The notes under the pieces are model-generated. The model saw only the letters and a program-made list of their open reading frames with translations. It had not been told where the DNA came from and searched no databases. Both the position numbers and the translations under genes were made by a program. Below are positions 6,310-14,812 of a stretch of DNA of 20,230 nucleotides, piece after piece. Numbering within the stretch: position 1 is the stretch's first letter; every line of letters begins with the position of its first letter. The DNA is taken from positions 1 to 20,230 of IMG/VR virus record IMGVR_UViG_3300025671_000702, one strand, 5' to 3'. Source of the DNA: a virus.

Positions 6310-6729
6310 GGATTGTGCTTGGGCTTCGGCCAGCAACTTTTCAACTTCCGCTTGAGACTTTGCTTGCGAAATGCGTTGAACAAAATCGACAGGAGGTTCA
6401 CTGTCTGAACCTGCCGCAATCTGGTTTGTCCGATTCCACGTTCCGGCTTCCTGCTTGATGCTTTCGGCCTGCGTGTCTTTCAGAAGTCCTGCTTCGATAC
6501 CTGCTTCACGGATAGCGTCAGCCGACAGGTCACCGTCATACGCTTTCACGAAATATTTGGAGATCGGCAACTCAGGGTCAATACCTGCTTTGACGAACGC
6601 CAACTCTCGTGCCGCGCTAGACGCTGCGTCTGCTTGCGCTTTCAGTTCAGCATTTTCTGCTTCCAGCTGCCTCATCCGATCGCGTAACGGATTTCTGCCT
6701 TCTTGCTCTTCATCGAAGTTGCTGTCCAT
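6298..6729 (-). CDS. Probable head scaffolding protein
   Basis: The chosen start is ATG 6729, preceded by AAAGGAG at 7-base spacing; a longer in-frame start at 6825 lacks such a site and would add a Cys/Arg-rich tail unlike the rest. The 143-residue product is acidic and highly charged. A predicted coiled coil lies near residues 14-44 (LRDRMRQLEAENAELKAQAD), followed by AFVKAGIDPELPISKYFVKAYDGDLSADAIREAGIEAGLL. That pattern (AG.D......F...YDGD...DAI..EA...GLL) is what I recall from scaffold-like proteins directly upstream of capsid genes. The Gln/Glu/Ala-rich C-terminus is typical of scaffolds. It would guide prohead assembly and then leave. Function is inferred from order and composition. 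Confidence 0.8.
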   Translation of the reverse strand: MDSNFDEEQEGRNPLRDRMRQLEAENAELKAQADAASSAARELAFVKAGIDPELPISKYFVKAYDGDLSADAIREAGIEAGLLKDTQAESIKQEAGTWNRTNQIAAGSDSEPPVDFVQRISQAKSQAEVEKLLAEAQAQSEAF

Positions 6730-6801
6730 ATGTACACTCCTTTGCCCAATCACCATCCGGAGGCAGATAGTGACGCTGCTATGTCTCCCTTGCGGGGTTC
6801 C

Positions 6802-6816
6802 TGCCCACCGTGGGCA
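6802..6816. repeat. Perfect inverted repeat in the scaffold leader
   Basis: TGCCCAC-C-GTGGGCA is a perfect 7-bp inverted repeat in the 108-base gap before the scaffold start, 9 bases downstream of the extended -10 at 6825-6833. It could act as an operator near the transcription start or as a 5' leader hairpin. The rest of the gap holds the AAAGGAG site and nothing else I recognise. Confidence 0.6.
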
Positions 6817-6824
6817 TCGGGACA

Positions 6825-6833
6825 ATCATATCA
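6825..6833 (-). promoter_or_regulatory. Extended -10 promoter for scaffold and capsid genes
   Basis: TGATATGAT on the minus strand matches TGnTAnnnT and lies five bases past the stop of the preceding gene. Transcription would start around 6817-6819, giving a leader of about 90 bases that contains the 6802-6816 inverted repeat. No good -35 is seen. It would give the capsid genes their own promoter. Confidence 0.5.
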
Positions 6834-6837
6834 CAAG

Positions 6838-7683
6838 TTATTGTAGTCCGGTGAGTTCTGCGCCTTGACCAGCGAAACGCCCGCCCTGTTCAAACGCCGC
6901 TTGACGGCGACGGGCACGCTGACGGAGCCGTTGCTGTGCCGCACCTGACGTACCAAACACGCCAGCAATCTGCTCTTCTTGTGACAAACCAGCCATACCA
7001 GCCTGCTGTTCTTCGGTTGTCGCCTGGAACAATTCTTGTGATTGTTCAATGGCTTGGAACCCTTGCTGTGCTTGTTGCTGTGTTATGCCTTGACGTTGTA
7101 ATTCTTCGGCTTGCGCCAAACTAATATCAACACCGGACTGTTGTGCTTCGCCAGCAATAATTGCTGTCTGTGCTTGTTGTTTCAAACGTTCACGGGATCG
7201 TTCGGGGTCAAGGAAGAATTGTGCAAGGTCAGATTCATTGACCCCATACAAACGTTGTAGTTCCGCAACAACTTCAGGGTCAGCGTTACGCACAGCAGAA
7301 TACCCTTCGTTAATGCGCGCATAGTATTCGTCAGGCGAAACATCGTTAGCAATAAAGTTAGCGATATCAGTTTGGCTATCGTAGAAACCTTCCGGCATAC
7401 CAGACAAACCACGGTAATAGCGATAAGAATTTTCTAACTCGACATACCGATCCTCGGAATACACGTTCAGTCCTGCTGCTCGGCGTTCCTCGTTACCCCT
7501 AAACCGTTCCCGATACACTTCGGTGCCACGAATCCTTGTTTTTAATTGGGCTTCGCTAACAATGTTCTGACGGAACACCAGATCGTAAACAAACTCGTCC
7601 AAACCTTGCAGATCGTATTGGCTGAGATAGCTGGCGATGATTTGTTTAGCGGAAACCTGTTCCTCTGTACCTGTCATTGACAT
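6838..7683 (-). CDS. Probable virion protein of unknown function, 281 aa
   Basis: It starts at ATG 7683 with GGAAGG seven bases upstream; a second in-frame ATG lies two codons later. The N-terminal part has ASYLSQYDLQGLDEFVYDLV, then RNEERRAAGL-like sequence, ELENSYRYYRGLSGMPEGFYD, and ISPDEYYARINEGYSAVRNADPEV-like sequence. A GVNESDLAQFFLDPER motif lies near the middle, and a long Gln/Ala-rich helical stretch fills the C-terminal 120 residues. I recall this arrangement (GLDEF, E.SYR, GFYD, DPEV, G..E.DL..FF.DPER) as a common hypothetical protein near the capsid genes of virome phages. The low-complexity helical C-terminus and its position suggest an internal virion or ejection protein. Nothing indicates an enzyme. 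Confidence 0.75.
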   Translation of the reverse strand: MSMTGTEEQVSAKQIIASYLSQYDLQGLDEFVYDLVFRQNIVSEAQLKTRIRGTEVYRERFRGNEERRAAGLNVYSEDRYVELENSYRYYRGLSGMPEGFYDSQTDIANFIANDVSPDEYYARINEGYSAVRNADPEVVAELQRLYGVNESDLAQFFLDPERSRERLKQQAQTAIIAGEAQQSGVDISLAQAEELQRQGITQQQAQQGFQAIEQSQELFQATTEEQQAGMAGLSQEEQIAGVFGTSGAAQQRLRQRARRRQAAFEQGGRFAGQGAELTGLQ

Positions 7684-7685
7684 GG

Positions 7686-8699
7686 CTATACCTTCCCAAA
7701 GATGTCCGCGATGGTGTTAACAGTTGCATACGCTTTGTCTTTTGCCTGCGAAGTAAACTCGTAGCCGAACGACTCGGTATTACGCAAATAATCTCCCCAC
7801 TCTTGCAGGTTCATCATGCGTTGCTCACCGCTACCAGCATCAGGCTGATAAGTAATTGCTTTCGCCCAATCAGGACTCGTGAAATCAATTGAATCAGGAT
7901 TGATCTCTAACGTGTTGGAAGCAATCTCACGATATCCGGCAACCACATCTTCAAACGTGCGACCCGCATCAAACTGATCTGCCAACGCAGGATACATTGT
8001 TTTGGCCTGAGCCTGCATGTAAGAATCAAACGTTGAGATTGATTCATCGCCCGTAGCGATACGTTGAACCCAAGAGTTAAACGTCGTATCTGAGGGTTTC
8101 ACACCATACTTGGTGACAACCTTTTTCATTTCGTCACCGTAATAGCCTTGAACTAAGCCAGCTGTTCCTTCGTCGCCCGTCAACGAAACAGCTTTTTTGC
8201 CGATCATGTTGTCAATCGTTGTGTCATTCCAGCCTTCACGCAAACTGCGTGTAGCAATATCAGATATCTGAACTGGGTTCAACCTGACACCCATCTCTAA
8301 CGCTTTTGCGGCAATCTCGGAAGCACGATTGTCAACATACGTTTGGTAGGTGGCTGGGTCTTGTGCGCTTTCCAAATCCCATTCGCGTGCTGATGCGGTG
8401 GTGTTCTGGTACCATTCTGTTGCACGCAGCGCCTGCGTGAACTTTACGCCACCAGGTTCCCAATCATTTTCGTAAGCCTGTTTGATGACTTCTTTGACTT
8501 CTTCGTTGCTTGAAATGATTGCCCAGTATTCTGGGAATAGTTGTTCTGCGGCTTCTTGCCAAGACACTGGGATGTCTTCTTCTGCGGCAGGTGCATCTGT
8601 TTGTGTTGATGCAGATGTATCTGTTTGTGTTGATGTGGTTCGGGGAGCAGACAAAAACTCTGCCTCAGCCAACGCTTCGTAATCTATATTGTCAGACAT
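7686..8699 (-). CDS. Probable virion protein of unknown function, 337 aa
   Basis: It starts at ATG 8699 in a TGATG overlap with the upstream gene. An acidic, Thr/Ser/Ala-rich N-terminus (TSTQTDTSASTQTD, about residues 22-40) precedes a predominantly helical body. Recognisable stretches are FTQALRATEWYQNTTASAREWD, IATRSLREGWNDTTID near the middle, and DYLRNTESFGYEFTSQAKDKAY near the C-terminus. I associate these with hypothetical structural proteins of virome phages that neighbour the 281-residue type. No transmembrane segment, protease or lysozyme motif is visible. The order of large, mostly helical proteins between portal and capsid suggests DNA-ejection or internal core proteins. That role is inferred. 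Confidence 0.75.
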   Translation of the reverse strand: MSDNIDYEALAEAEFLSAPRTTSTQTDTSASTQTDAPAAEEDIPVSWQEAAEQLFPEYWAIISSNEEVKEVIKQAYENDWEPGGVKFTQALRATEWYQNTTASAREWDLESAQDPATYQTYVDNRASEIAAKALEMGVRLNPVQISDIATRSLREGWNDTTIDNMIGKKAVSLTGDEGTAGLVQGYYGDEMKKVVTKYGVKPSDTTFNSWVQRIATGDESISTFDSYMQAQAKTMYPALADQFDAGRTFEDVVAGYREIASNTLEINPDSIDFTSPDWAKAITYQPDAGSGEQRMMNLQEWGDYLRNTESFGYEFTSQAKDKAYATVNTIADIFGKV

Positions 8700-9538
8700 C
8701 AGACCGCCTTCAACGCTTCAGCGAAACCACCAACATGGCTCGCAAACTTAATACCCATAGCCTCAGTCGGAGCAACATTCTGAGCAAACTGTTCAGCGGC
8801 AACACTAATATCTGATGCGGCTGTCGCCACACCCCCCGCTGAAGCCTGCTGTTGCGCCTGAATCTGTTGTTGCTGATATGCCTTAACGAAATCGTTCGCT
8901 TCGGTTTCAGTGAAACCACGACCCAACGTTTGATACGCAACACTTTTTGCTACAGCTTTAATATCGTCAGGAGAAGTAACCCTATAGGTAGGTCCTGTTC
9001 CCCGTTTTTTTGCGGGGGCGTTACGTCTGTAATCTAAAACTGCTCGATCAAAACTGACACCTGAATCGTTAGCGAACTTGTACAGGTAGGTGTATCCGTC
9101 TATATAGTCGTCAATGGTTTCAATGGTGAACCCTGTGTCTCGTAACACATCTGCGATAAGTTCTCTTTGTTCGTCTGAACTGTTGTAGTAGGCGTTGAAA
9201 CCTTCAACTTTAGGGTCGTAAATGTAACGTTCGCCATTTGCGTCAACAAGAAACTGTCCGTCTAAACCGACAAGTCCGGGTTCGTTTGTTTCGTAGTCGT
9301 AACCAGTTCCCCCCGTGCTGATACCAGGCACCCCGATTGTTGTTGGTGTCGGTCGATATCCTATTGGTCTGACACCGGAGTAGTTGGCTCCACGCGACGG
9401 CGGTTGGTTAAGTTTGTTTTCGTCTTCTTCGTCAACTGTCAGCGCATTAACGGTGGCCTCCACTATATCCGCTATATCATCGGCAGACAAACCAGAACCA
9501 GAACCCTGACCATCAACTTGTTGAGGAAACTTCGTCAT
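8699..9538 (-). CDS. Probable virion protein of unknown function, 279 aa
   Basis: It starts at ATG 9538 with AAGGG seven bases upstream. The first 95 residues are low-complexity: GSGSGL, an acidic patch (VDEEDENKL) and Pro/Gly/Thr-rich sequence. A short ordered part follows (DGQFLVDANGERYIYDPKVEGF), then a helical domain (ELIADVLRDTGFTIETIDDYIDGYTYLYKF). The end is Gln/Ala-rich (QQQQIQAQQQAS) with AEQFAQNVAPTEAMG and ASHVGGFAEALKAV. I do not recognise a family. Its position between the 1623-residue protein and two other helical proteins suggests that all four belong to one internal virion or ejection apparatus. Confidence 0.72.
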   Translation of the reverse strand: MTKFPQQVDGQGSGSGLSADDIADIVEATVNALTVDEEDENKLNQPPSRGANYSGVRPIGYRPTPTTIGVPGISTGGTGYDYETNEPGLVGLDGQFLVDANGERYIYDPKVEGFNAYYNSSDEQRELIADVLRDTGFTIETIDDYIDGYTYLYKFANDSGVSFDRAVLDYRRNAPAKKRGTGPTYRVTSPDDIKAVAKSVAYQTLGRGFTETEANDFVKAYQQQQIQAQQQASAGGVATAASDISVAAEQFAQNVAPTEAMGIKFASHVGGFAEALKAV

Positions 9539-9546
9539 GATAACCC

Positions 9547-12500
9547 TTAACTGTCAATCTCTCTAAATAATACATCGTCCCAAACCATCTGGAAAGACGG
9601 ATACTGCTGAGTCAAACCAATACCATGCAACAACAACACAGACCGCAAATCAGTGTTCTCATCCGTTGACAAACCAGACCCTCTAGCATCCGCAGCTTCC
9701 AACACACGATCACGCATAGCAAAATAACTACGCAACGCAGTACCAACCTCATTATTTTGAGTCACTTCCAAACGAGAAGCCTCTTCCAACTGGGAAATTT
9801 TGCGAGGCAACTCGTTGATATCAAACGGGGCGGTCCCATAACCAGGGAAAATTTCGACAAGATTCTCACGGTAGGTTTTCAAATACTCTCTCTGCAACGG
9901 ATTCGGTTCGTTATCCATAGACGCAAGAACAGACTGATACAAACGGGAACCAACAAAATACTCTGCCGATTCGCGTCGAGCCTCAGGATCTTGCCAACGT
10001 TCACGCTGACCGCTTGCGATCTGGCTTTGATACTTAGTGAAATCAATATCGGTACCTAAACGGCCAGCAAAATACGGGTACACGTCAGGAACATTTTTTA
10101 CGATGTCAGGATTATCTCGTTCCCACTGGTCAAACTGTCTGGTGGCCTGCAAACCATCAATGTTCGTATAGGTTTTTCCAACCATGTAACCGATTGCGTC
10201 TTCACCAAAAAACTCTATATATTTCCTTACGGCCGTAGCAGGATCTTCTTCACGCAACAACCCTAACGCCCTAGACAAAACTGCGTTAGAAACATTTCCA
10301 TTAACCATCGTTGTGATTTCGTCAATGGTTATCTGACCTTCAAACTGGGTGGGAACCATCACCTCAATCTTTGGACGCATCGGCAAAATGAACTGGCCTA
10401 GAGCGCGTTGCAGCACCATATGCTGAGCCACCTGAGCAGCATCATCCAAAAGATCGGCGTTCAGTTGCGCCTGTTCATCTGGATCACGAGTCCTTGACGT
10501 GTACTTGCCTGTCGCCCACAAAGCGTCATACGCTTGGAGTCTTGCATCAGCCACAAGGCTTGGCGTATTCGGATCACTAGAAATAATGTCAGCCATTTTC
10601 TGCGCCCAAGATGGCACAACCAAAGATTCTGCGCTTTGCTCACCGTACGGTGTCATCCACGCATAAATATCTTCAGCTTTCGGAATGACACGTCTTGTTG
10701 GCCCCCAACTCAAAAGGGCGGTAGCAGGGATCGTTAGAGCCGGTCCGCCAGAAGGCATCGCAGAAATAGCAACGTTCGCCGTTCTCAGCTGCCCGACAAG
10801 CGGAAAATCTAAATCGCTTTCCGCTGCGGCTTGCGAAGTTGAATACCCTAAATATCCGCCTGCCCCACCACCAGCAATCGCTCCAGGCAAACCGAGCATC
10901 GCTCCTCCGAGTGTTGCGCCAGCCATGCCGTACAACAAACTTGCTACGGTTTCACTACCCAACAGGCCGGTAGGATACGCATAAGACCACTGCCCTGTTG
11001 TTGGATCTCGATAAAAATATCCTTGACCGTCTTGATCTGGGTCTGCTTGTGCTAAACCTTCAAAGCCGTTGTACAAGCGTTTAGTTTCGTTGGGTTGCGA
11101 CAACAACAATCGGGGCCAACGCGTCACACCGTCCTTAAAAGCGTTAGCGAACGGTTCAAGAACACTTAACGCAACAGCAAGATTACTTTGCTCTGTAGCG
11201 TTATACAGAACGGACGCTGCGTTATCTGCCGCAAAACCTCTAGCAACAGCATCAATTTCTTCAAAAGTTCGTGAACCGGTGGCTGGGACAGTTCCGTCAG
11301 CGTAACCAACAATACGATCCCATGTTTCTTTTGAACCGATCCATCTGCCAGCGCGTGCGTCAGTGAACTTAACTTTGTTATCAGCCATCGCTTTTTTAAT
11401 GTTGTCAACGATTTTGGCTGCTTCGTCCTGATCTAGTTGAGGCAACAGAAGGTCTATGCCTTCGTGGTAAAACTTTCTCCAAACAACAGAACGGTTCAAC
11501 GTCTTGTCCGGTCGAGTCAAAATGTTTGCAAACAGTCGTCGAGTGAAATTATCCCACGACCGCAACACAGCTTTTTGTGATTCGGGTGCTTTGGTTACTA
11601 CGTTTGTAGTTCTGTTAACTCGCCCTTTAACCCACATCGGAAACGCATCAGGCGTGGTTTCCAAAATTTCTTTGACAACATCAATGAATTCGTCAGAATA
11701 ATCTGCTACTGCTTCAGGACCAAACAAACCTTGCTGCAATCTTGTGAACGCGTTGACTTCTTCCGTTGCGCCAGTAGGTAGGAACTTGCCAAAATCGCCA
11801 CCATTCTTAACAATGTCAACGAGTCGTGAGTCACCCACAGTGAACCTGCGGAACCGTTGCACAAAATAATCTTCAATGATGCCAACAGCGTTACTGCGAA
11901 TTATGTTGCCGTTCTGGTCAAAAATTTTAAACGAACCTTTTTGAGATTGGCCTCCAAGATCAAGGAAACCTTCTCCGGCTTTGCGGGATTCAAAATCTTT
12001 TAAGGCAGATAAAATCCTTCTGTCACCGGCCTGAGCCATGTCAACAATTTGTTGCGGGGTGTTGCCTTCTGCAATTAAACGGGTGATGCGGTCGTTTGAA
12101 ATCAAGTGGATATTGTCTGCAACATGGCGAACATAAAATTCTGCTTCTCTTCGAGCCGGTCGCCATGCTCCTGCCGCATACGTTGCTTTTTCTAGCACAC
12201 CAGGATCTAAGTCTTTTGTAAGACCACCTTCGACAAATTCAACAGCGTCTTTGAAAGTTTCGCTAATCACTTTGTCGGCTTCTGCTTTGTTGCGAAACGT
12301 ACCTAGTACATCGCTCCATTGTTCGCCGGTGACTGAACCTTTGTATTTGCCGACACGTTTGCGTCGAAACAGCAACGCCGAAGCAAGTTCAACAGGGTGA
12401 AACACCCCTGTTCTAATTCCCGGCGCAAAACTTTGGGCAAACAAACCTTCGTTTGCAATTCGCCAACCGTAACCACCCGAACCAAGAGCTGCACGTTTGA

Positions 12501-14418
12501 ACACTTTGTTGTGAACAAAGTCCATTGCCGCGACGGGGAGCCGTGGTTTACCTAACTCTGTTAACGCATTAGGCAACGGAGGGTTAGTGATTGTTTTCCC
12601 AGCTTTGTTAACCCCCGCCCTGCTGAACATCCAGTTGTACGGTTTCGTTAAACGCTGTACTGCTCTAGGGTCAGGCATCTGAATCTTGTAACGTGCATGT
12701 TCTGAATCTAGCCAGCCCCGCTTTTTTGAACGAGTAGACATTGTGCCTGGAACAAGTTTGCCTGTTTCGTCTTGGAAAAAATAGCGTGTGGCGACAGCAT
12801 TGTAAATGTCGCCCAGACCGCTGTCGTCCAAAGCGTTGAAGGCGTTCATCTCGTCGCCTTCTTTAATGCCACGCTCAAACACCTCTTCAGCAAATGCGCG
12901 TGGAACCCCAAACTTTTCCACAGCATCAGCAAAAATAGTTTTGAATTCGGTGATTGAATCCTTGATATCGCCTTTGTTATCCAACAAGGCATTAGTCAAA
13001 CGGTTCAATACTGGGTTGCGTTCAGCAGGAGAACTGTAAACAATCTTCAGCCAATCCTCTGCATTTTTGACAGTTTCAGTAATTTCGGCATCGTTAGCGA
13101 AACCGAGAACCAGATTTCGTGACGGCGCACGGGTCAACTTTCTTTCAACAGACAGATACCGAGAAACAGGATTTCTCAAAACTGACGCTTTAACGTTGCT
13201 CCAGTTAGACCAATCCATTTCAGAAACATTCATCGCGCCACGCTCGGCACCCAACACTCTTTCAAGTGTCACCAATGCTTCAGTTTCATTTGTTGTTTGA
13301 ACCAGATCGTTCCACACACGGGCGTTGGCGTTCGGCAACAAACGTCGAGCATCAGAAATGTCTTTGATGCCAGCAACGTTCCTAACTAGACGTTGCCCGT
13401 CGCCAGAAGCCAGCCACCCAGAAACTTTCTCAGGTCGCACAAACGGGGTCACCCCATTCGTCAATCCGAACGTTTGTCGCAGCGAACCTTTAGTCGCGCT
13501 AGAAACCGCACCAGTTGCACCTTTAACCGCACTTTTAGCCGCTGGGACTCCAGTAGGCGCAGTCATTACCAATGTTGCGTCAACAAGACCAGACACATTG
13601 TTGTACTGTTCTGAGCCGGGACGAGCAAACGCTGTTCCAAGAATTCGACCAGGGGTCATGCCAACAATGTCAAAACCTGCGCCGCCAGGAGCGTTAGGGT
13701 TGGGGACTTGAATTGCGCCACGATAATCTTTCGCTGCTTCTGCTTGCGCTAATCGTGCTTCACCTTCAATAAAAAAACCGCTGCCGGTATCTTTCCCTGA
13801 CAAAAGTTGGTAAAGGTCGGTGGTTGCAAGAATTGCTCTAGGGTCCCACCACGACGCTGTGGGGCGATAAGCCGTTGTCTTTGTTCCATCAGGACTTTCT
13901 AACGTCCATGTTGCTTTGTCCATGTCGCCGGGACGTACAACTTCTTGCGGTAAACGTGTTTCAACGTTTGTCAATAGTTGTTCAACGGTACTTAGCCCAG
14001 CAATAGTGGTTCGGCTTGCCCCTTTGAGGCCGCCGTACAATGGATCTTTAACATACTTAGAGAACCAACCTCTCTCATCGGGTGATTCTGCACCGCCACC
14101 ACCAGCACCGCCACCTACGCCACGATTCTGTTGCGCCATATTCTGGGCGTTTAAAATTGCTTTGTTTTGAAAATCTTGGACAAACCCGAAAGCTTCGTCC
14201 TCGGTCATCACACCAGAAACCATCGCTTGTGACGCTGCAAGCAAAACGTCTGCCTGAACACTGGGGAACGCAACGTTCATATCTGCAATCACATCTGACA
14301 GTTCTTGCCCGTTTGATGATGCAAGTTCAGAACGTATCTGTGCTTGACGACCACCGACATCGGCAATCTCCGCAAGCATCTGCTCTTCTTCGTCAGGCGT
14401 ATAGAAAGGACGCGCCAT
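9547..14418 (-). CDS. Very large internal virion or ejection protein, 1623 aa
   Basis: It starts at ATG 14418, in a TAATG overlap with the stop of the gene before it and with AGGG just upstream. It is the largest protein in the window. After a helical N-terminus comes a Gly-rich hinge (VGGGAGGGG, about residues 101-109) and then a long mixed region with no recognisable enzyme. Near residues 1124-1148 is DPDQDGQGYFYRDPTTGQW, then a hydrophobic, Gly/Ala-rich stretch at about 1150-1194 (GMAGATLGGAMLGLPGAIAG) resembling a membrane-active segment. I recall the motif series LEPFA.AF....W, DPDGNGQGFFY.DP.TG, P..E....MP.G and E..R......FG from giant uncharacterised proteins of virome phages. Size, the amphipathic glycine segment and position near the portal recall ejection proteins such as T7 gp16, but homology to those is not shown. 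Confidence 0.8.
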   Translation of the reverse strand: MARPFYTPDEEEQMLAEIADVGGRQAQIRSELASSNGQELSDVIADMNVAFPSVQADVLLAASQAMVSGVMTEDEAFGFVQDFQNKAILNAQNMAQQNRGVGGGAGGGGAESPDERGWFSKYVKDPLYGGLKGASRTTIAGLSTVEQLLTNVETRLPQEVVRPGDMDKATWTLESPDGTKTTAYRPTASWWDPRAILATTDLYQLLSGKDTGSGFFIEGEARLAQAEAAKDYRGAIQVPNPNAPGGAGFDIVGMTPGRILGTAFARPGSEQYNNVSGLVDATLVMTAPTGVPAAKSAVKGATGAVSSATKGSLRQTFGLTNGVTPFVRPEKVSGWLASGDGQRLVRNVAGIKDISDARRLLPNANARVWNDLVQTTNETEALVTLERVLGAERGAMNVSEMDWSNWSNVKASVLRNPVSRYLSVERKLTRAPSRNLVLGFANDAEITETVKNAEDWLKIVYSSPAERNPVLNRLTNALLDNKGDIKDSITEFKTIFADAVEKFGVPRAFAEEVFERGIKEGDEMNAFNALDDSGLGDIYNAVATRYFFQDETGKLVPGTMSTRSKKRGWLDSEHARYKIQMPDPRAVQRLTKPYNWMFSRAGVNKAGKTITNPPLPNALTELGKPRLPVAAMDFVHNKVFKRAALGSGGYGWRIANEGLFAQSFAPGIRTGVFHPVELASALLFRRKRVGKYKGSVTGEQWSDVLGTFRNKAEADKVISETFKDAVEFVEGGLTKDLDPGVLEKATYAAGAWRPARREAEFYVRHVADNIHLISNDRITRLIAEGNTPQQIVDMAQAGDRRILSALKDFESRKAGEGFLDLGGQSQKGSFKIFDQNGNIIRSNAVGIIEDYFVQRFRRFTVGDSRLVDIVKNGGDFGKFLPTGATEEVNAFTRLQQGLFGPEAVADYSDEFIDVVKEILETTPDAFPMWVKGRVNRTTNVVTKAPESQKAVLRSWDNFTRRLFANILTRPDKTLNRSVVWRKFYHEGIDLLLPQLDQDEAAKIVDNIKKAMADNKVKFTDARAGRWIGSKETWDRIVGYADGTVPATGSRTFEEIDAVARGFAADNAASVLYNATEQSNLAVALSVLEPFANAFKDGVTRWPRLLLSQPNETKRLYNGFEGLAQADPDQDGQGYFYRDPTTGQWSYAYPTGLLGSETVASLLYGMAGATLGGAMLGLPGAIAGGGAGGYLGYSTSQAAAESDLDFPLVGQLRTANVAISAMPSGGPALTIPATALLSWGPTRRVIPKAEDIYAWMTPYGEQSAESLVVPSWAQKMADIISSDPNTPSLVADARLQAYDALWATGKYTSRTRDPDEQAQLNADLLDDAAQVAQHMVLQRALGQFILPMRPKIEVMVPTQFEGQITIDEITTMVNGNVSNAVLSRALGLLREEDPATAVRKYIEFFGEDAIGYMVGKTYTNIDGLQATRQFDQWERDNPDIVKNVPDVYPYFAGRLGTDIDFTKYQSQIASGQRERWQDPEARRESAEYFVGSRLYQSVLASMDNEPNPLQREYLKTYRENLVEIFPGYGTAPFDINELPRKISQLEEASRLEVTQNNEVGTALRSYFAMRDRVLEAADARGSGLSTDENTDLRSVLLLHGIGLTQQYPSFQMVWDDVLFREIDS

Positions 14419-14810
14419 TATCGACCCTGTTCTAACATCTGATTGATGATTGACCTTAACCCATCGTTCGGAAACATATTGTGCAACGCAATCAAACGTT
14501 CCAGCGTGTCATCAGATGGAATCATCCGCCCACGAACACGTTGATCCATCGCTGACGGACCCGGACCGAAGTTGGCTCCAGCAGTCAAAGGTTCGTTCGG
14601 TCGTTCAGTAGGACGATTAAAAGTTTTTGCTCCGGGGCGAGGTGCCTGTGCTGCGGCAGCTTGTCCTTGTAAAGTGGCCGGTGATGTACCCGGCCTTACC
14701 GCTTGCTGTGATGCTTCTTGTGCTGCGCCCTCACCATAGGTTTGTCCAGTGAAACGAGCAGTAGACGTAGCAGAATTACGAAGATCAGAACGATTAGGAT
14801 AATCGGCCAT
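14418..14810 (-). CDS. Disordered Pro/Gly/Ala-rich protein, 130 aa
   Basis: It starts at ATG 14810 with a strong GGAGG seven bases upstream, two bases after the portal stop. Most of the protein is low-complexity (Gln/Ala/Pro/Thr/Gly), with RPTERPNEPLTAGANFGPGP near residues 66-85. I recall the RP...P.EP.TAG...GPGP stretch from proteins downstream of portal genes in similar phages. The last 30 residues look ordered and helical (DDTLERLIALHNMFPNDGLRSIINQMLEQ). The helix may bind a partner such as the portal or the large downstream protein. Function is unknown. The coding call rests on tight operon spacing and the good ribosome site. Confidence 0.75.
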   Translation of the reverse strand: MADYPNRSDLRNSATSTARFTGQTYGEGAAQEASQQAVRPGTSPATLQGQAAAAQAPRPGAKTFNRPTERPNEPLTAGANFGPGPSAMDQRVRGRMIPSDDTLERLIALHNMFPNDGLRSIINQMLEQGR

Positions 14811-14812
14811 TG

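Noticed and set aside
6730-6825. N-terminal extension of the scaffold gene to an ATG at 6825
   Set aside because: The added 32 residues are unlike a scaffold, the upstream ATG has no ribosome site, and it would use the whole leader including the inverted repeat; ATG 6729 has AAAGGAG at ideal spacing.
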